64,000 nucleotides of DNA from an uncultured Paracoccaceae bacterium (GCA_958439195.1 OY288147.1:62001-126000); one strand, 5' to 3'. Shown: positions 8,397-17,641, counted from the stretch's first letter. Program-made: numbers and translations. Notes: generated by a model from the sequence alone, not told the origin.

Positions 8397-9539
8397 CTAC
8401 AGGCTATCCGCAATTCGGCGGAACAGCGCGATGTTGCCCGTCGCCACGCCCGGCTCTTCAAACCCGCGATCTGCGGCATTCACCACAATCACAATGTTCC
8501 GCGCCCGGTCGATCCAGATATACTGCCCATAGATGCCCTGCGCGTTCACCTCGCCCGGTCCCGCATCATCTGCGATCCACCACTGATAACCATACCCGGC
8601 GCCACCCGGCGCCGAAGGCCGTGTCGAGGCTTCAACCCAATCCTGCGGCACGATCTGACGGCCCTGCCAAACCCCGCCCTGCGCGATCATCTGCCCAAAC
8701 CGGGCATAGTCCCGCGTCGTCATGTTCATCCCGCCCAGCACGAAACTTACCCCGTAGCCGTCAGTCACGTAATAGGGCGCGGCCTCTACCCCCAACGGCG
8801 CCAGGATGTGCCGTTCCATCAGGTCAGGAACATCCTCGCCCGTCGCACCCCGGATGATCATCCCCAAGACATGCGTGTCGATCGAGACATATTTCCACTG
8901 ACTGCCCGGTTCCGCCGCACGGTCCTTCAACCCAGTGGCAAAGCCGTCCATCGACTGACCCAGCGCCAGCACCCGCCCCATGCGGTTGATGTCCGACCAG
9001 AAGTCCAGATAATCCTCGGTAAAGGCGACACCCGACGACATGGTCAGGATATGCCGCACCGTCGCCCCGTCATAGGCAGACCCCGCCAACTCTGGCACAT
9101 ACTTCGTGACCGGGTCATCCAGACTGTCGATATGCCCCTCGGCCAGCACGATGCCAAACAGCGCCGACAGGAAACTTTTCGCCACGCTCCAGGAAATCCG
9201 CAGATCATCGGGGCCAGTCCCCAGATGATAGCTTTCATGCACAATCTGGCCGTCCTTCAGGATCACCATCGCCGTCACATTCCGCGCGGTGATCCAGTCC
9301 GCCACCTCTGGCGCAAGCGTAACCTGCGCCCCCATCGGCAAGGGGCTTACAGGCCCCTCCCCCCGCGACAGGGGCCGGCTCAGGAACAACCTGTCCATGT
9401 GGCTGAAATTTTCAACGATCCGGTCGGCGGCGAACAAGCTGTTGACCGCCATCAAACGCCCGATCTCTTCCCGTTTCCACAACGCCAGTGCCGCGATGAC
9501 AACCAGCACCACCGCCAGAACCCGTCCCACTCTGCGCAT
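8397..9539 (-). CDS. membrane-anchored serine hydrolase, class C beta-lactamase fold
   Basis: 380 residues from ATG 9539, chosen because GGGAAGGGG sits just upstream and the protein then begins MRRVGRVLAVVLVVIAALAL, a signal anchor; a longer reading frame to 9860 has no such features. The active-site Ser-x-x-Lys is SVAK in ISWSVAKSFLSALFG. A Tyr follows in KYVSIDTHVLG (YVS in place of the usual YxN), and the third element is near GYGYQWWI. Family members are esterases, carboxypeptidases and 6-aminohexanoate dimer hydrolases; the substrate is not predictable. The stop lies 2 bp from the convergent ycjF stop. Confidence 0.87.
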   Translation of the reverse strand: MRRVGRVLAVVLVVIAALALWKREEIGRLMAVNSLFAADRIVENFSHMDRLFLSRPLSRGEGPVSPLPMGAQVTLAPEVADWITARNVTAMVILKDGQIVHESYHLGTGPDDLRISWSVAKSFLSALFGIVLAEGHIDSLDDPVTKYVPELAGSAYDGATVRHILTMSSGVAFTEDYLDFWSDINRMGRVLALGQSMDGFATGLKDRAAEPGSQWKYVSIDTHVLGMIIRGATGEDVPDLMERHILAPLGVEAAPYYVTDGYGVSFVLGGMNMTTRDYARFGQMIAQGGVWQGRQIVPQDWVEASTRPSAPGGAGYGYQWWIADDAGPGEVNAQGIYGQYIWIDRARNIVIVVNAADRGFEEPGVATGNIALFRRIADSL

Positions 9540-9651
9540 GACGCCCCTTCCCGTTTCCTTTGCCTTGCCTCTTGCCCCGTCAAACACCCGGCGAACCGTC
9601 AACGTGCAATCCCCCCTGCATGGCGGCAAGGCGGACCTGCCCAAGCGAAAA

Positions 9652-10404
9652 TCAGCGGAACTTGTCCAGCAGTTTCTGCATCGCGCTGCGCGTATCCTGC
9701 GGGGTTTCCGGCGTGTCTTGCTGCACATTTGTATGCACGCCCGTCTGCACCGATGTCTGCACCGTCGGCGGCACGTCGGCCCGTGGCTCCCGCTTGCCGC
9801 GCGGTGCCGCTTCGGCCTTGTCCGACGACCGGGGCGGCGCGGTGCGCAGGGCCACCGCATTCATGAACCGCGCCGCATCGCCAGCGGCCAAAGCCGCCGC
9901 CCCATCGGAAATTCCGCGCAGCAGATCCTCCAGCCAGTCCCGATCCGCCTTGGCAAAATCGTTCAAAACATAGGCCGCCACGGCATCCTTATGCCCCGGA
10001 TGCCCGATCCCCAACCGCACCCGCGCATAGGCATCGGTGCCCAGATGCTGATGGATCGACCGCAGCCCGTTATGCCCCGCATGCCCACCGCCCGCCTTGA
10101 CCCGCGCCTTGCCGGGGGCCAGGTCCAGCTCGTCATGGAACACGGTCAGGTCGGCAGGTGTCACCTTGTAGAAATCCATCACCGCCCGAACACTTTCCCC
10201 GGACAGGTTCATAAAAGTCTGTGGTTTCATAAGGATAACCTTTTCCCCGCCCAGTCGCCCTTCGGCCACGGCACCACGATAAGCCATCCTCCACGGTCCG
10301 AACCCATGATCCCCGGCGATCCGGTCCAGCGCCATGAACCCGATATTGTGCCGGTTTCCGGCATATTTCGCACCGGGATTGCCCAGCCCCACGAAAACCT
10401 TCAT
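9652..10404 (-). CDS. pth: peptidyl-tRNA hydrolase with long low-complexity tail
   Basis: 250 residues from ATG 10404 (MKVFVGLGNPGAKYAGNRHN). Pth frees tRNA from peptidyl-tRNAs dropped by ribosomes. N10, catalytic H19 and the FHDELDLAPG aspartate are all present. The core ends near residue 190. Beyond it is a tail rich in Ala, Lys and Thr with VQT/VHT repeats (TVQTSVQTGVHTNVQQ), which most Pth proteins lack. The reading frame stays open upstream to 10515 through a tandem repeat, but the family start is clearly at 10404. Confidence 0.95.
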   Translation of the reverse strand: MKVFVGLGNPGAKYAGNRHNIGFMALDRIAGDHGFGPWRMAYRGAVAEGRLGGEKVILMKPQTFMNLSGESVRAVMDFYKVTPADLTVFHDELDLAPGKARVKAGGGHAGHNGLRSIHQHLGTDAYARVRLGIGHPGHKDAVAAYVLNDFAKADRDWLEDLLRGISDGAAALAAGDAARFMNAVALRTAPPRSSDKAEAAPRGKREPRADVPPTVQTSVQTGVHTNVQQDTPETPQDTRSAMQKLLDKFR

Positions 10405-10423
10405 CCCGACACCCCGCTTTCGC

Positions 10424-10493
10424 CTGTTGCCAGACCCCTGTTTCCAGAACCCTGTTGCCAGAACCCTGTTGCCAGACCCCCGTTGCCAGACCA
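10424..10493. repeat. five tandem copies of a 14-bp repeat upstream of pth
   Basis: Five consecutive 14-base units: CTGTTGCCAGACCC (10424), CTGTTTCCAGAACC (10438), CTGTTGCCAGAACC (10452), CTGTTGCCAGACCC (10466) and CCGTTGCCAGACCA (10480). The unit is not a multiple of three, so it is not built for a coding role. It starts 20 bp upstream of the pth start codon, between pth and the divergent glycosyltransferase. Confidence 0.9.
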
Positions 10494-10601
10494 TTGCCGC
10501 AGCCTGCACCGTCATGCAACCCCAGCCACCTTTGCCGATCCGGGGCTTGACGCGACACCGGCCCTGCCCGACCCTGCCCCAAAGTCAGGACGGGGTGTGG
10601 C

Positions 10602-11594
10602 GTGCGGTATACGGTGGTCTGTTCGGTCAAGGATGAAGGGCCGTTCCTCGTGGAATGGATCTGTTGGCAGCGGCTTCTAGGCTTTACCGACATCGTCATC
10701 GTCACCAACGCCTGCACCGATCACTCCCCGCAACTCCTTGATACTCTTTCCGAAAGTGGCTGGATAACCCATCTGGTCCATGAGGTGCCCGATGGCAAAC
10801 ACATCACTGGCCGCAAACTGGCAGCGGCCAAGGCTCTGCCACAGGTCACCCAAGCCGATTGGGTAATGGTTGCCGATGTCGATGAATTCCTGGTGATCCA
10901 TCCCGGTGGGGGCCGCTTGCCGGATCTGCTGGCTGTGCCAAACCGCCCCTTCCTTGGCATGTCGATCCCCTGGCGCATCTTCGGCACCTCGGGCCGCGCC
11001 ACATGGGAAGACGGCCTGACCCACCGCCAATGCCTGCGCGCCGGGGTGCCTGGGGGGCGGCTGTCCGGGTGGATCAAATCCATCCACCGCCATGCCGACT
11101 GGTTCGCCCGACTTGGCGAACACAGCCCCAAACGCCTGCGCAAACGCCGTTTGGCCCGATGGGGCAACGACGGCATGATCTGGGTCAATCCCGCGGGAGA
11201 GGAGGTCACGGGCTGGACCCCGGCCGATGACAGCCTGCGCATTCTGCCGGATCATCTTTGCGGATGGGACATCGCGCAGATCAACCATTACATGCTGCGC
11301 TCTGCTGAAAGTTTTTCGCTTAAACGCGGCACCTTGTCACCCGTGGCGGGCAAGGATCGCTACACCGACACCTATTACGATCGCGCCGATCAGAACGCCG
11401 TCGAGGACATCAGCGCCCAGCGCCACGCCGCCACTTTTGATGTGCTGCATGCACAGGCTATGGCCCTGCCCGGCGTTCAACGCCTGCATCACTTGTGCTG
11501 TGCGGACTATGTGCGCAGGCTGGCCGCAAAGGCCGGACGCGATGCCAAGGATGACAGCCGCCTCGCCCATCACCTTGATCTTGCGGCACAATAA
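10602..11594 (+). CDS. family 2 glycosyltransferase-like protein
   Basis: 330 residues from GTG 10602. The N terminus (RYTVVCSVKDEGPFLVEWI) and the D-x-D site DVDEF at residues 92-96 define a nucleotide-sugar transferase fold of the Glyco_tranf_2_4 kind, common in alphaproteobacteria as single cytoplasmic enzymes. No transmembrane segment is apparent. The acceptor is unknown; relatives sit in lipopolysaccharide or capsule loci, but here there are no such neighbours. AGGA at 10587-10590 lies about 11 bases upstream, a weak ribosome site. It converges on rplY across a strong bidirectional hairpin. Confidence 0.82.
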   Translation: MRYTVVCSVKDEGPFLVEWICWQRLLGFTDIVIVTNACTDHSPQLLDTLSESGWITHLVHEVPDGKHITGRKLAAAKALPQVTQADWVMVADVDEFLVIHPGGGRLPDLLAVPNRPFLGMSIPWRIFGTSGRATWEDGLTHRQCLRAGVPGGRLSGWIKSIHRHADWFARLGEHSPKRLRKRRLARWGNDGMIWVNPAGEEVTGWTPADDSLRILPDHLCGWDIAQINHYMLRSAESFSLKRGTLSPVAGKDRYTDTYYDRADQNAVEDISAQRHAATFDVLHAQAMALPGVQRLHHLCCADYVRRLAAKAGRDAKDDSRLAHHLDLAAQ

Positions 11595-11607
11595 TCAGAT
11601 CAAAGAC

Positions 11608-11641
11608 AAAGGGCGCGCCCGGTCACCCAGACGCGCCCTTT
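11608..11641. terminator. bidirectional hairpin terminator
   Basis: Perfect 10-bp inverted repeat AAAGGGCGCG (11608-11617) and CGCGCCCTTT (11632-11641) with a 14-base loop, between the convergent glycosyltransferase and rplY genes. The A- and T-ended arms give a short U run on both transcripts. A second small palindrome GATCCC-AAA-GGGATC lies at 11649-11663 over the rplY stop. Confidence 0.8.
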
Positions 11642-11661
11642 CTATCACGATCCCAAAGGGA

Positions 11662-12252
11662 TCACTCTTCCGCAGCAACCAACCCGGACGGCGCAGCAAT
11701 GTTCGCGATCACGAAATTCCGCGCGATGGTCGGCTTTGCGCCCTTGGGCAATGCCACATCGTCGATATGGATCACGTCGCCGATCACCTTGCCCGTCAGG
11801 TCAACCGTGATGTGATCCGGGATGTCCCCGGCGGTCACTTCCAGTTCCACTTCCGAACGAACCACGGTCAATGTGCCGCCGCGCTTCAGGCCCGGGCTGG
11901 CTTCGTGGTTGACGAATTCCACATGGATGAACAGGTTGATCCGCGACTCGTCGCCGACCCGCATGAAATCAACATGGGTGGGCAGATCCTTCACAACGTC
12001 GCGCTGGACGCCGCGGCAGATCACATGCACTTCCTCGCCGCCGTCAACCTTCAGGTTGAACAGCGTCTGCAGAAAGCGGCCCTGACGCAGGCGCTTGAGC
12101 AGATAGTTATAGTTCAGGTTGATGGGCGAAGGCTCTTTGCCGTCGCCATACACGATACCGGGTACGTAGCCCTCACGACGAGCTTGACGAGCGGCCCCCT
12201 TGCCTGTCCCCGTCCGTACCGCGGCCAAAAGATCAGGGATCTCACGAGCCAT
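11662..12252 (-). CDS. rplY: 50S ribosomal protein L25 / general stress protein Ctc
   Basis: 196 residues. The N-terminal half (residues about 1-95, with GAARQARREGYVPGIVYGDG) is the L25 5S rRNA-binding domain. The C-terminal half (LPTHVDFMRV, then GGTLTVVRSEVELEV) is the TL5/CTC extension present in longer L25 proteins. The pth gene lies nearby, as in many genomes where rplY and pth form one operon; here they are separated by the glycosyltransferase on the other strand. Confidence 0.95.
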   Translation of the reverse strand: MAREIPDLLAAVRTGTGKGAARQARREGYVPGIVYGDGKEPSPINLNYNYLLKRLRQGRFLQTLFNLKVDGGEEVHVICRGVQRDVVKDLPTHVDFMRVGDESRINLFIHVEFVNHEASPGLKRGGTLTVVRSEVELEVTAGDIPDHITVDLTGKVIGDVIHIDDVALPKGAKPTIARNFVIANIAAPSGLVAAEE

Positions 12253-12445
12253 TGGTTCTCTCCATAGATAAATCCGCCGCCCTCCAAGGGTGTGCGGCGC
12301 GATGGGGGCCTATAGCCGCGATTCGCCGCAAAGGAAAGCACTATAAGGAAGCCGCCTGCCGGTCGCCCCCAGCCCAGCGCCTGTCGCGGGCAGGCTTGCC
12401 GATATTCCGCCCGCAGGCTAGCAGCATGGGGCAGGAGAATTCCAG

Positions 12446-13603
12446 ATGTCGATGTCCACCACACTCGTCGCGGCGCGCGCGCCTGTCGCCGCCTTCGCCG
12501 CCATGGGCGTGCTTTGGGGTTCATTCGCCGCTGTTCTTCCCGATCTGAAGGCCCAGTTGGGGGCGACGGAATCCGAACTTGGCCTTCTGCTCCTGCCCAC
12601 GCCGCTTGCCGCTGTTATCGCCATGCTGATGGCCCCGTTGATCGGAGCGGCGCTGGGTCGCGTAGCCCTGCCGGTGGCCGCTTTGCTGATGGCGGCGGCT
12701 TTTGCCTTGCCGGGCCAAACGGCCCAGGTCTGGCTGTTTCCGCTGGCCATGATGGCCTGTGGCGGGGCAACGGGCCTGACCGATGTGCTGATGAATGCCC
12801 GCGTTGCGGCGATTGAAAATGATCGCGGCCTGCATCTGATGAATCTTTGTCATGCGGCTTACAGCTTTGGTTATGCCGGCGGTGCCCTGGCCACCGGGGC
12901 CATGCGTGGCGAAGGCTGGCCTCCTGTCTGGGTAATGGGCACAACGGCCCTTCTCGCCGCCCTTCTGGCCGTGGTGACATGGGAACGGGACGGCACCATC
13001 CATGGCCTGCGCAAACCGAAGGATGGCACGGCAGGCCATCTTGGCATGATCCCGGTTATCGGTGGTGGGATCGTTCTGATCGCCTTCCTCACGGAAAACG
13101 CGGCCGAAAACTGGTCGGCGCTGCATATCGAACAGACGCTTGGCGGCAGCCCGAAGGAAGGCGCAATGGGCCCGGCTGCCCTTGCACTCACGATGGGGTT
13201 TGCGCGCCTTGCCGGTCAGGGCCTGATTACCCGTGTCGATCCGTTCCGGCTGCTGATGGGCGGGGCGATCCTTGCATCGATCGGGGCCTTGGGTGCGGCC
13301 CTCGCCACCTCACCCTTGATGGCCTATGCAGGCTTCATCGTCATGGGCATAGGATCGTCGGTCATCGCACCCACAGCCTTTTCCCTTGTTGGCCGTCTGG
13401 CCGACCCAAAAGCCCGCGCCCGCGCCGTGGCGCGCGCCACACTTCTTGGGTATTTCGGCTATTTCTTCGGCCCGCCCAGCCTCGGCTTCATCGCCGGGGC
13501 CTTCGGCCTGCGCTTTGCCTTTGTCTTTGCCTCAATCATGTTGCTGTCTGTCCTGATCCTTGCGCCCCTGATGGCACGGCGCAACCGGGCACAGATGGCC
13601 TGA
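12446..13603 (+). CDS. MFS transporter
   Basis: 385 residues with about twelve hydrophobic segments starting at VAAFAAMGVLWGSFAAVLPDL. The short loop with DRGLHLMNLCHAAYSFGYAGGALATG in the middle of the N-terminal half resembles the YbjJ/fucose-permease branch of the major facilitator superfamily, proton-driven sugar or drug carriers. GCAGGAGAAT lies upstream of ATG 12446. The substrate is undetermined. It is a single gene that converges on lldD. Confidence 0.88.
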   Translation: MSMSTTLVAARAPVAAFAAMGVLWGSFAAVLPDLKAQLGATESELGLLLLPTPLAAVIAMLMAPLIGAALGRVALPVAALLMAAAFALPGQTAQVWLFPLAMMACGGATGLTDVLMNARVAAIENDRGLHLMNLCHAAYSFGYAGGALATGAMRGEGWPPVWVMGTTALLAALLAVVTWERDGTIHGLRKPKDGTAGHLGMIPVIGGGIVLIAFLTENAAENWSALHIEQTLGGSPKEGAMGPAALALTMGFARLAGQGLITRVDPFRLLMGGAILASIGALGAALATSPLMAYAGFIVMGIGSSVIAPTAFSLVGRLADPKARARAVARATLLGYFGYFFGPPSLGFIAGAFGLRFAFVFASIMLLSVLILAPLMARRNRAQMA

Positions 13604-13659
13604 AATCACCAAGACGCAAAGCAATCCGGGTATTCTGGCCTATTCATCCAGATATAATA

Positions 13660-14823
13660 TCAAAGATAGTCGCCCTCGAAAACTTTTGGGATCAGCAGAT
13701 TATGCCTTCCCAACTTGGCCACGTCCTTTTCGCCGCACAGCGCCATCGTGATGTCCAACTCCTTGCGGATCACATCCAGCGCCGCTGTCACCCCAGCTTC
13801 GCCCATCGCACCCAACCCGTGAATATAGGCCCGCCCGATGAAGGTGCCCTTGGCGCCCAGCGCCAGTGCCTTCAGCACGTCCTGCCCTGACCGGATGCCG
13901 CTGTCCATGAAGATCTCGGTCCGGTCGCCCACCGCCCGCACAATGCGCGGCAGCATTCGGATCGACGAAAGCGCCCCGTCCAACTGGCGACCGCCGTGGT
14001 TGGAAACGATGATGGCATCCGCCCCGAAATCCGCCGCACGAAGGGCGTCTTCCTCATCCAGAATGCCTTTCAGGATCAGCTTGCCACCCCATTTGTCACG
14101 GATGCGCGCGATCTTGTTCCAGTCAAGTTGTGGGTCGAACTGTTCATTCGTCCAACTCATCAGGCTGGACAGATCGCCCACCCCCTTGGCATGGCCCACA
14201 ATATTGCGGAACGTCCGCCGCTTGGTCCCCAACATTTCCAGCGACCATTGCGGCCGGATCGTCATGTCCAGGATATTGCGCAGTGTCAGTCGCGGCGGGG
14301 CCGACAATCCGTTCTTAAGATCTTTGTGCCGCTGCCCCAGAATTTGCAGATCCAGCGTCAGAACCAGCGCCGAACACCCGGCCTTTCGCGCCCGTTCAAT
14401 GGCGCTGTCGACGAATTCCTCGTCTTTCATCACATAAAGCTGAAACCAGAAGGGCGTAGTCGTGGCTTCGGCAATGTCCTCGATGGAACAGATCGACATG
14501 GTCGATAGGGTAAAGGGAACCCCCGCCTTTTCCGCCGCCCTTGCTGCCTTGATCTCACCGTCTGCGCGTTGCATCCCGGTCATGCCGACGGGGGCCAGCG
14601 CGACAGGCATTGAAACCTTGGTCCCGATCATCGTGCTGTCGGTCCGCCGCCCCAGCATGTCGACCGCCACTTTCTGGCGCAGGCGCAGCTTTTGAAAATC
14701 GCTCGTATTCTCGCGGAATGTCTGCTCGGTGTAGCTGCCGCTTTCGCAATAGTCGAAAAACATCTTCGGCGTCCGCCGTTTGTGCAGACGTTTCAGATCA
14801 TCAATGCAGGTAATTACGGGCAT
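13660..14823 (-). CDS. lldD: FMN-dependent L-lactate dehydrogenase / alpha-hydroxyacid oxidase
   Basis: 387 residues. The family oxidises L-lactate or a related 2-hydroxyacid with FMN, passing electrons to the quinone pool. The active-site block VSNHGGRQLDGALSS includes the catalytic histidine, with substrate-binding arginine beside it. GIRSGQDVLKALALGA and LILKGILDEEDA are the FMN-phosphate and base-binding strands. The N terminus CIDDLKRLHKRRTPKMFFDYCESG is standard. A MarR-type regulator is divergent from it, with an inverted repeat 20 bp upstream of this gene. Confidence 0.92.
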   Translation of the reverse strand: MPVITCIDDLKRLHKRRTPKMFFDYCESGSYTEQTFRENTSDFQKLRLRQKVAVDMLGRRTDSTMIGTKVSMPVALAPVGMTGMQRADGEIKAARAAEKAGVPFTLSTMSICSIEDIAEATTTPFWFQLYVMKDEEFVDSAIERARKAGCSALVLTLDLQILGQRHKDLKNGLSAPPRLTLRNILDMTIRPQWSLEMLGTKRRTFRNIVGHAKGVGDLSSLMSWTNEQFDPQLDWNKIARIRDKWGGKLILKGILDEEDALRAADFGADAIIVSNHGGRQLDGALSSIRMLPRIVRAVGDRTEIFMDSGIRSGQDVLKALALGAKGTFIGRAYIHGLGAMGEAGVTAALDVIRKELDITMALCGEKDVAKLGRHNLLIPKVFEGDYL

Positions 14824-14842
14824 GACGGAGCCTTCCCTTCGG

Positions 14843-14865
14843 ATTGGTTATCTTTGCTTACCAAT
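14843..14865. promoter_or_regulatory. candidate operator in the lldD-marR intergenic region
   Basis: ATTGGT (14843-14848) and ACCAAT (14860-14865) form an inverted repeat with 11 bases between arms, 20 bp from the lldD start codon. Two-fold symmetric sites of this kind are bound by MarR or by GntR-type lactate regulators; the divergent marR gene is the obvious candidate. Function is inferred from symmetry and position only. Confidence 0.45.
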
Positions 14866-14965
14866 TTCAGGCATTCGCGGCAAGGTGAACCACCACGCCC
14901 CAGACGCAATCATCCGGCATGAAACTTGCCCCAGTGCTTTGCCACTTCGCAAAGGCAAAGCCCGA

Positions 14966-15424
14966 ATGTCCGACCCACTGCTTCCCGCCCTTTCGCTTTT
15001 TGCGGCTCTATCTGCCGCACATCACGCGGCCCAACGCCTTATTGAGGCGCGACTTCCCACCGGCCTTAACGCGCCGCAATTTGCCGTGCTGGAGCGGTTG
15101 GCCTGGCAAGGCGAAGGTCAATCCCCAGTCGCCATTGCGGAGGTGTTCGGCTGGCCCAAAACCTCCATGTCCCACACGGTGACCGTGCTGGAAACCCGTG
15201 GCCTGGTGCGGCTGGAACGCAATCCCCGCGATGGCCGGTCCAAATGCCTGTGGCTTACGTCGAAGGGTCGCGCGCTTGCCCTGCAAGGCCGTGCTGCGGT
15301 TGAAGCGGACCTTGCCACCGTTGCCGCACTGGCACCCGGCGCAGCATTGGGCCAACTGACCAGCGACATGCAGTCGCTTGCGACCTGCCTGTCGCTCCAG
15401 CGCCGATATCCCGACGCCGCCTGA
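14966..15424 (+). CDS. MarR-family transcriptional regulator
   Basis: 152 residues from ATG 14966 (MSDPLLPALSLF). The winged helix-turn-helix is clear: QFAVLERLAWQGEGQSPVAIAEVFGWPKTSMSHTVTVLETRGLV, then a wing with RLERNPRDGRSKCLWLTSKG, the MarR signature. The flanking helices form the dimer interface. No ligand-sensing cysteine is evident. It is divergent from lldD and may control it; the stop lies 20 bp from the convergent trpA. Confidence 0.9.
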   Translation: MSDPLLPALSLFAALSAAHHAAQRLIEARLPTGLNAPQFAVLERLAWQGEGQSPVAIAEVFGWPKTSMSHTVTVLETRGLVRLERNPRDGRSKCLWLTSKGRALALQGRAAVEADLATVAALAPGAALGQLTSDMQSLATCLSLQRRYPDAA

Positions 15425-15444
15425 TCCGCTCAGGCTTGATCGGA

Positions 15445-16236
15445 TTAGACCGAATGCGCCCCGGCAGCCAGCGCCGCGACATTGGCCAGAACTTCGGCCA
15501 CTGGCTTGCCCGACCCGATATCCTTTACGATGGCTGACCCCACCACGCAGCCATCCGCCACCCCGGCGATGGCCCGCGCGGTATCCGGCGTGGTGATCCC
15601 GAACCCGACGATGATCGGCAGATCGGTCGCCGCCTTGATCCGCGCAACCTCTGGCGCCACATCCACCGCCTGCGCCGCCGCCGCCCCGGTGATCCCGGTG
15701 ATCGACACATAGTAGACAAAGCCGGACGTGTTTTCCAAAACCTTGGGCAGGCGCTTTGCATCGGTCGTGGGTGTGGCCAGCCTGATGAAATTGATCCCAG
15801 CCTTCTGCGCCGGGATACAAAGTTCGTCATCCTCTTCCGGCGGCAGGTCAACAACGATCAATCCGTCAATACCGGCCGCTTTCGCTTCGGTCAGAAACCG
15901 TTCAACCCCGCGCGAATAGATCGGATTGTAATACCCCATCAAAACGATAGGCGTGACGGCATCTGCCTTGCGAAACGTCCGCACCATATCCAGCACGGCA
16001 TCCATCGTCATGCCTGCCTCCAGCGCCCGCTGACCGGCCAATTGAATCGTCGGCCCGTCCGCCATCGGATCGGTAAAGGGCATCCCCAATTCGATGATAT
16101 CCACCCCCGCTGCAGGCAAGCCCTGCATCACGGCAAGCGACGTGGCCGCGTCCGGATCACCGCCCATGATATAGCTGACAAAGGCCTTCTTGCCCTCGGC
16201 CCGCAGCCGCGCAAAGGTATCATCGATTCTCGTCAT
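15445..16236 (-). CDS. trpA: tryptophan synthase alpha subunit
   Basis: 263 residues from ATG 16236 (MTRIDDTFARLRAEGKKAF). TrpA cleaves indole-3-glycerol phosphate and passes indole to TrpB. Catalytic E49 and D60 lie in VDIIELGMPFTDPMADGPTI. The GINFIRLATPTT loop and the phosphate-binding IVGFGI and GVADGCVVGSAIV are all present. No other trp gene is in the window, so trpB is presumably elsewhere, unusual because trpB and trpA are normally adjacent, though trpA-alone layouts occur in Rhodobacteraceae. Confidence 0.96.
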   Translation of the reverse strand: MTRIDDTFARLRAEGKKAFVSYIMGGDPDAATSLAVMQGLPAAGVDIIELGMPFTDPMADGPTIQLAGQRALEAGMTMDAVLDMVRTFRKADAVTPIVLMGYYNPIYSRGVERFLTEAKAAGIDGLIVVDLPPEEDDELCIPAQKAGINFIRLATPTTDAKRLPKVLENTSGFVYYVSITGITGAAAAQAVDVAPEVARIKAATDLPIIVGFGITTPDTARAIAGVADGCVVGSAIVKDIGSGKPVAEVLANVAALAAGAHSV

Positions 16237-16414
16237 GCTGTGGCCCTGCCCCCGAACTGCTCCGCCCTGCGTTTTGCAGGACAGGGGGGCAAAGATCAAT
16301 GGCCCGGCAAACCACGCGCGGATTGCGCTTTTTCGGCCCAATGCCCCCGGTTCCCTTGCGAAGCCGCCCCGTGCGCCCTATTAGCCCTGCGACAGTCAGA
16401 AAAGGGCGCAAAAC

Positions 16415-17512
16415 ATGGGTTTCAAGATGGGCATCGTGGGTCTGCCGAATGTCGGTAAATCCACCCTCTTCAATGCGCTGACCCGCACGGCGGCAGCCCA
16501 GGCCGCCAACTTTCCGTTCTGCACCATCGAACCGAATGTGGGCGAAGTCGCCGTTCCCGACGCCCGGCTTGAAAAACTCGCCGCTATTGCTGGATCAAAG
16601 CAGATCATCCCCACCCGGATGACCTTTGTCGACATCGCAGGTCTCGTGCGCGGCGCGTCAAAGGGTGAAGGGTTGGGAAACCAGTTCCTTGCCAACATCC
16701 GCGAATGCGACGCCATTGCCCATGTTCTGCGCTGCTTTGAAGATGGCGACATTACCCATGTCGAAGGCCGGATCGACCCTGTGGCCGATGCCGAAACGAT
16801 TGAAACCGAACTGATGTTGGCCGATCTTGATTCTGTTGAACGCCGCCGCGCCAATCTGGCGCGCAAACTGAAAGGTGGCGACAAGGACAGCGCCGATCAG
16901 GACCGCCTGCTCGCACTGGCCCAAAAGGCGCTTGAGGCCGGCAAACCCGCCCGCACCGTCGACGTGGCGGCCGATGACCTGCGCGCGTGGCGCCTTTTGC
17001 AACTGCTGACATCAAAGCCCGTTCTGTATGTCTGCAATGTGGAAGAGGCAAAAGCCGCATCCGGCAACAGCCAATCCGACCGCGTCGCCGAAATGGCCAA
17101 GGCCCAAGGGGCGGGAACCGTCGTGATCTCGGCTCGGATCGAAGAAGAACTGGCCCAGCTTCCCGAAGACGAGGCCGCGATGTTCCTTGAGGAAATGGGC
17201 CTGCATGAAGCAGGTCTCGACCGTCTGATCCGCGCCGGATACGAACTTCTGGATCTGCAAACCTACTTTACCGTCGGCCCGAAAGAGGCACGCGCCTGGA
17301 CCATCTTGAAGGGCACGCTCGCCCCGCAGGCCGCGGGCGTGATCCACGGCGATTTCGAAAAAGGCTTCATCCGCGCCGAAACCATTGCCTACGCCGATTA
17401 CATCGCGGGGAATGGCGAAGCAGGCGCAAAGGAGGCTGGCAAATTCCGCGTCGAAGGCAAGACCTATGAGGTCAAGGATGGCGACGTGCTGCATTTCCTG
17501 TTCAGCGGCTGA
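16415..17512 (+). CDS. ychF: redox-regulated ATPase YchF
   Basis: 365 residues, full length for this Obg-family P-loop protein. The Walker A box is GLPNVGKST (residues 9-17), followed by DIAGLVRGASKGEGLG. The usual NKxD nucleotide motif is replaced by NVEEA (in YVCNVEEAKA), the feature that makes YchF prefer ATP. A TGS domain forms the C-terminal part (QTYFTVGPKEARAWTI through YEVKDGDVLHFLFSG). YchF associates with ribosomes and oxidative-stress responses. Confidence 0.96.
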   Translation: MGFKMGIVGLPNVGKSTLFNALTRTAAAQAANFPFCTIEPNVGEVAVPDARLEKLAAIAGSKQIIPTRMTFVDIAGLVRGASKGEGLGNQFLANIRECDAIAHVLRCFEDGDITHVEGRIDPVADAETIETELMLADLDSVERRRANLARKLKGGDKDSADQDRLLALAQKALEAGKPARTVDVAADDLRAWRLLQLLTSKPVLYVCNVEEAKAASGNSQSDRVAEMAKAQGAGTVVISARIEEELAQLPEDEAAMFLEEMGLHEAGLDRLIRAGYELLDLQTYFTVGPKEARAWTILKGTLAPQAAGVIHGDFEKGFIRAETIAYADYIAGNGEAGAKEAGKFRVEGKTYEVKDGDVLHFLFSG

Positions 17513-17641
17513 CCACAGCTCAATCCACCCTGTGCCTCCCATTAAACTCCGCCAAGACAATCCAACCCGCGCTCTACCACAATTAATCCCCCACCGCTTT
17601 CCCCCTTGCCCCCACCTGACGGCATCGCTAAACGGACAGAC

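Noticed and set aside
8808..9866. 352-codon open frame antisense to the serine hydrolase
   Set aside because: Low-complexity His/Pro/Arg sequence; the other strand has a clear enzyme with ribosome site.
10424..10493. Possible CRISPR array
   Set aside because: The repeat units are 14 bp and directly adjacent, without spacers; no cas genes are in the window.
9289..10680. 463-codon open frame on the plus strand
   Set aside because: Antisense to the serine hydrolase and pth, and passes through the 14-bp tandem repeat; no domain.
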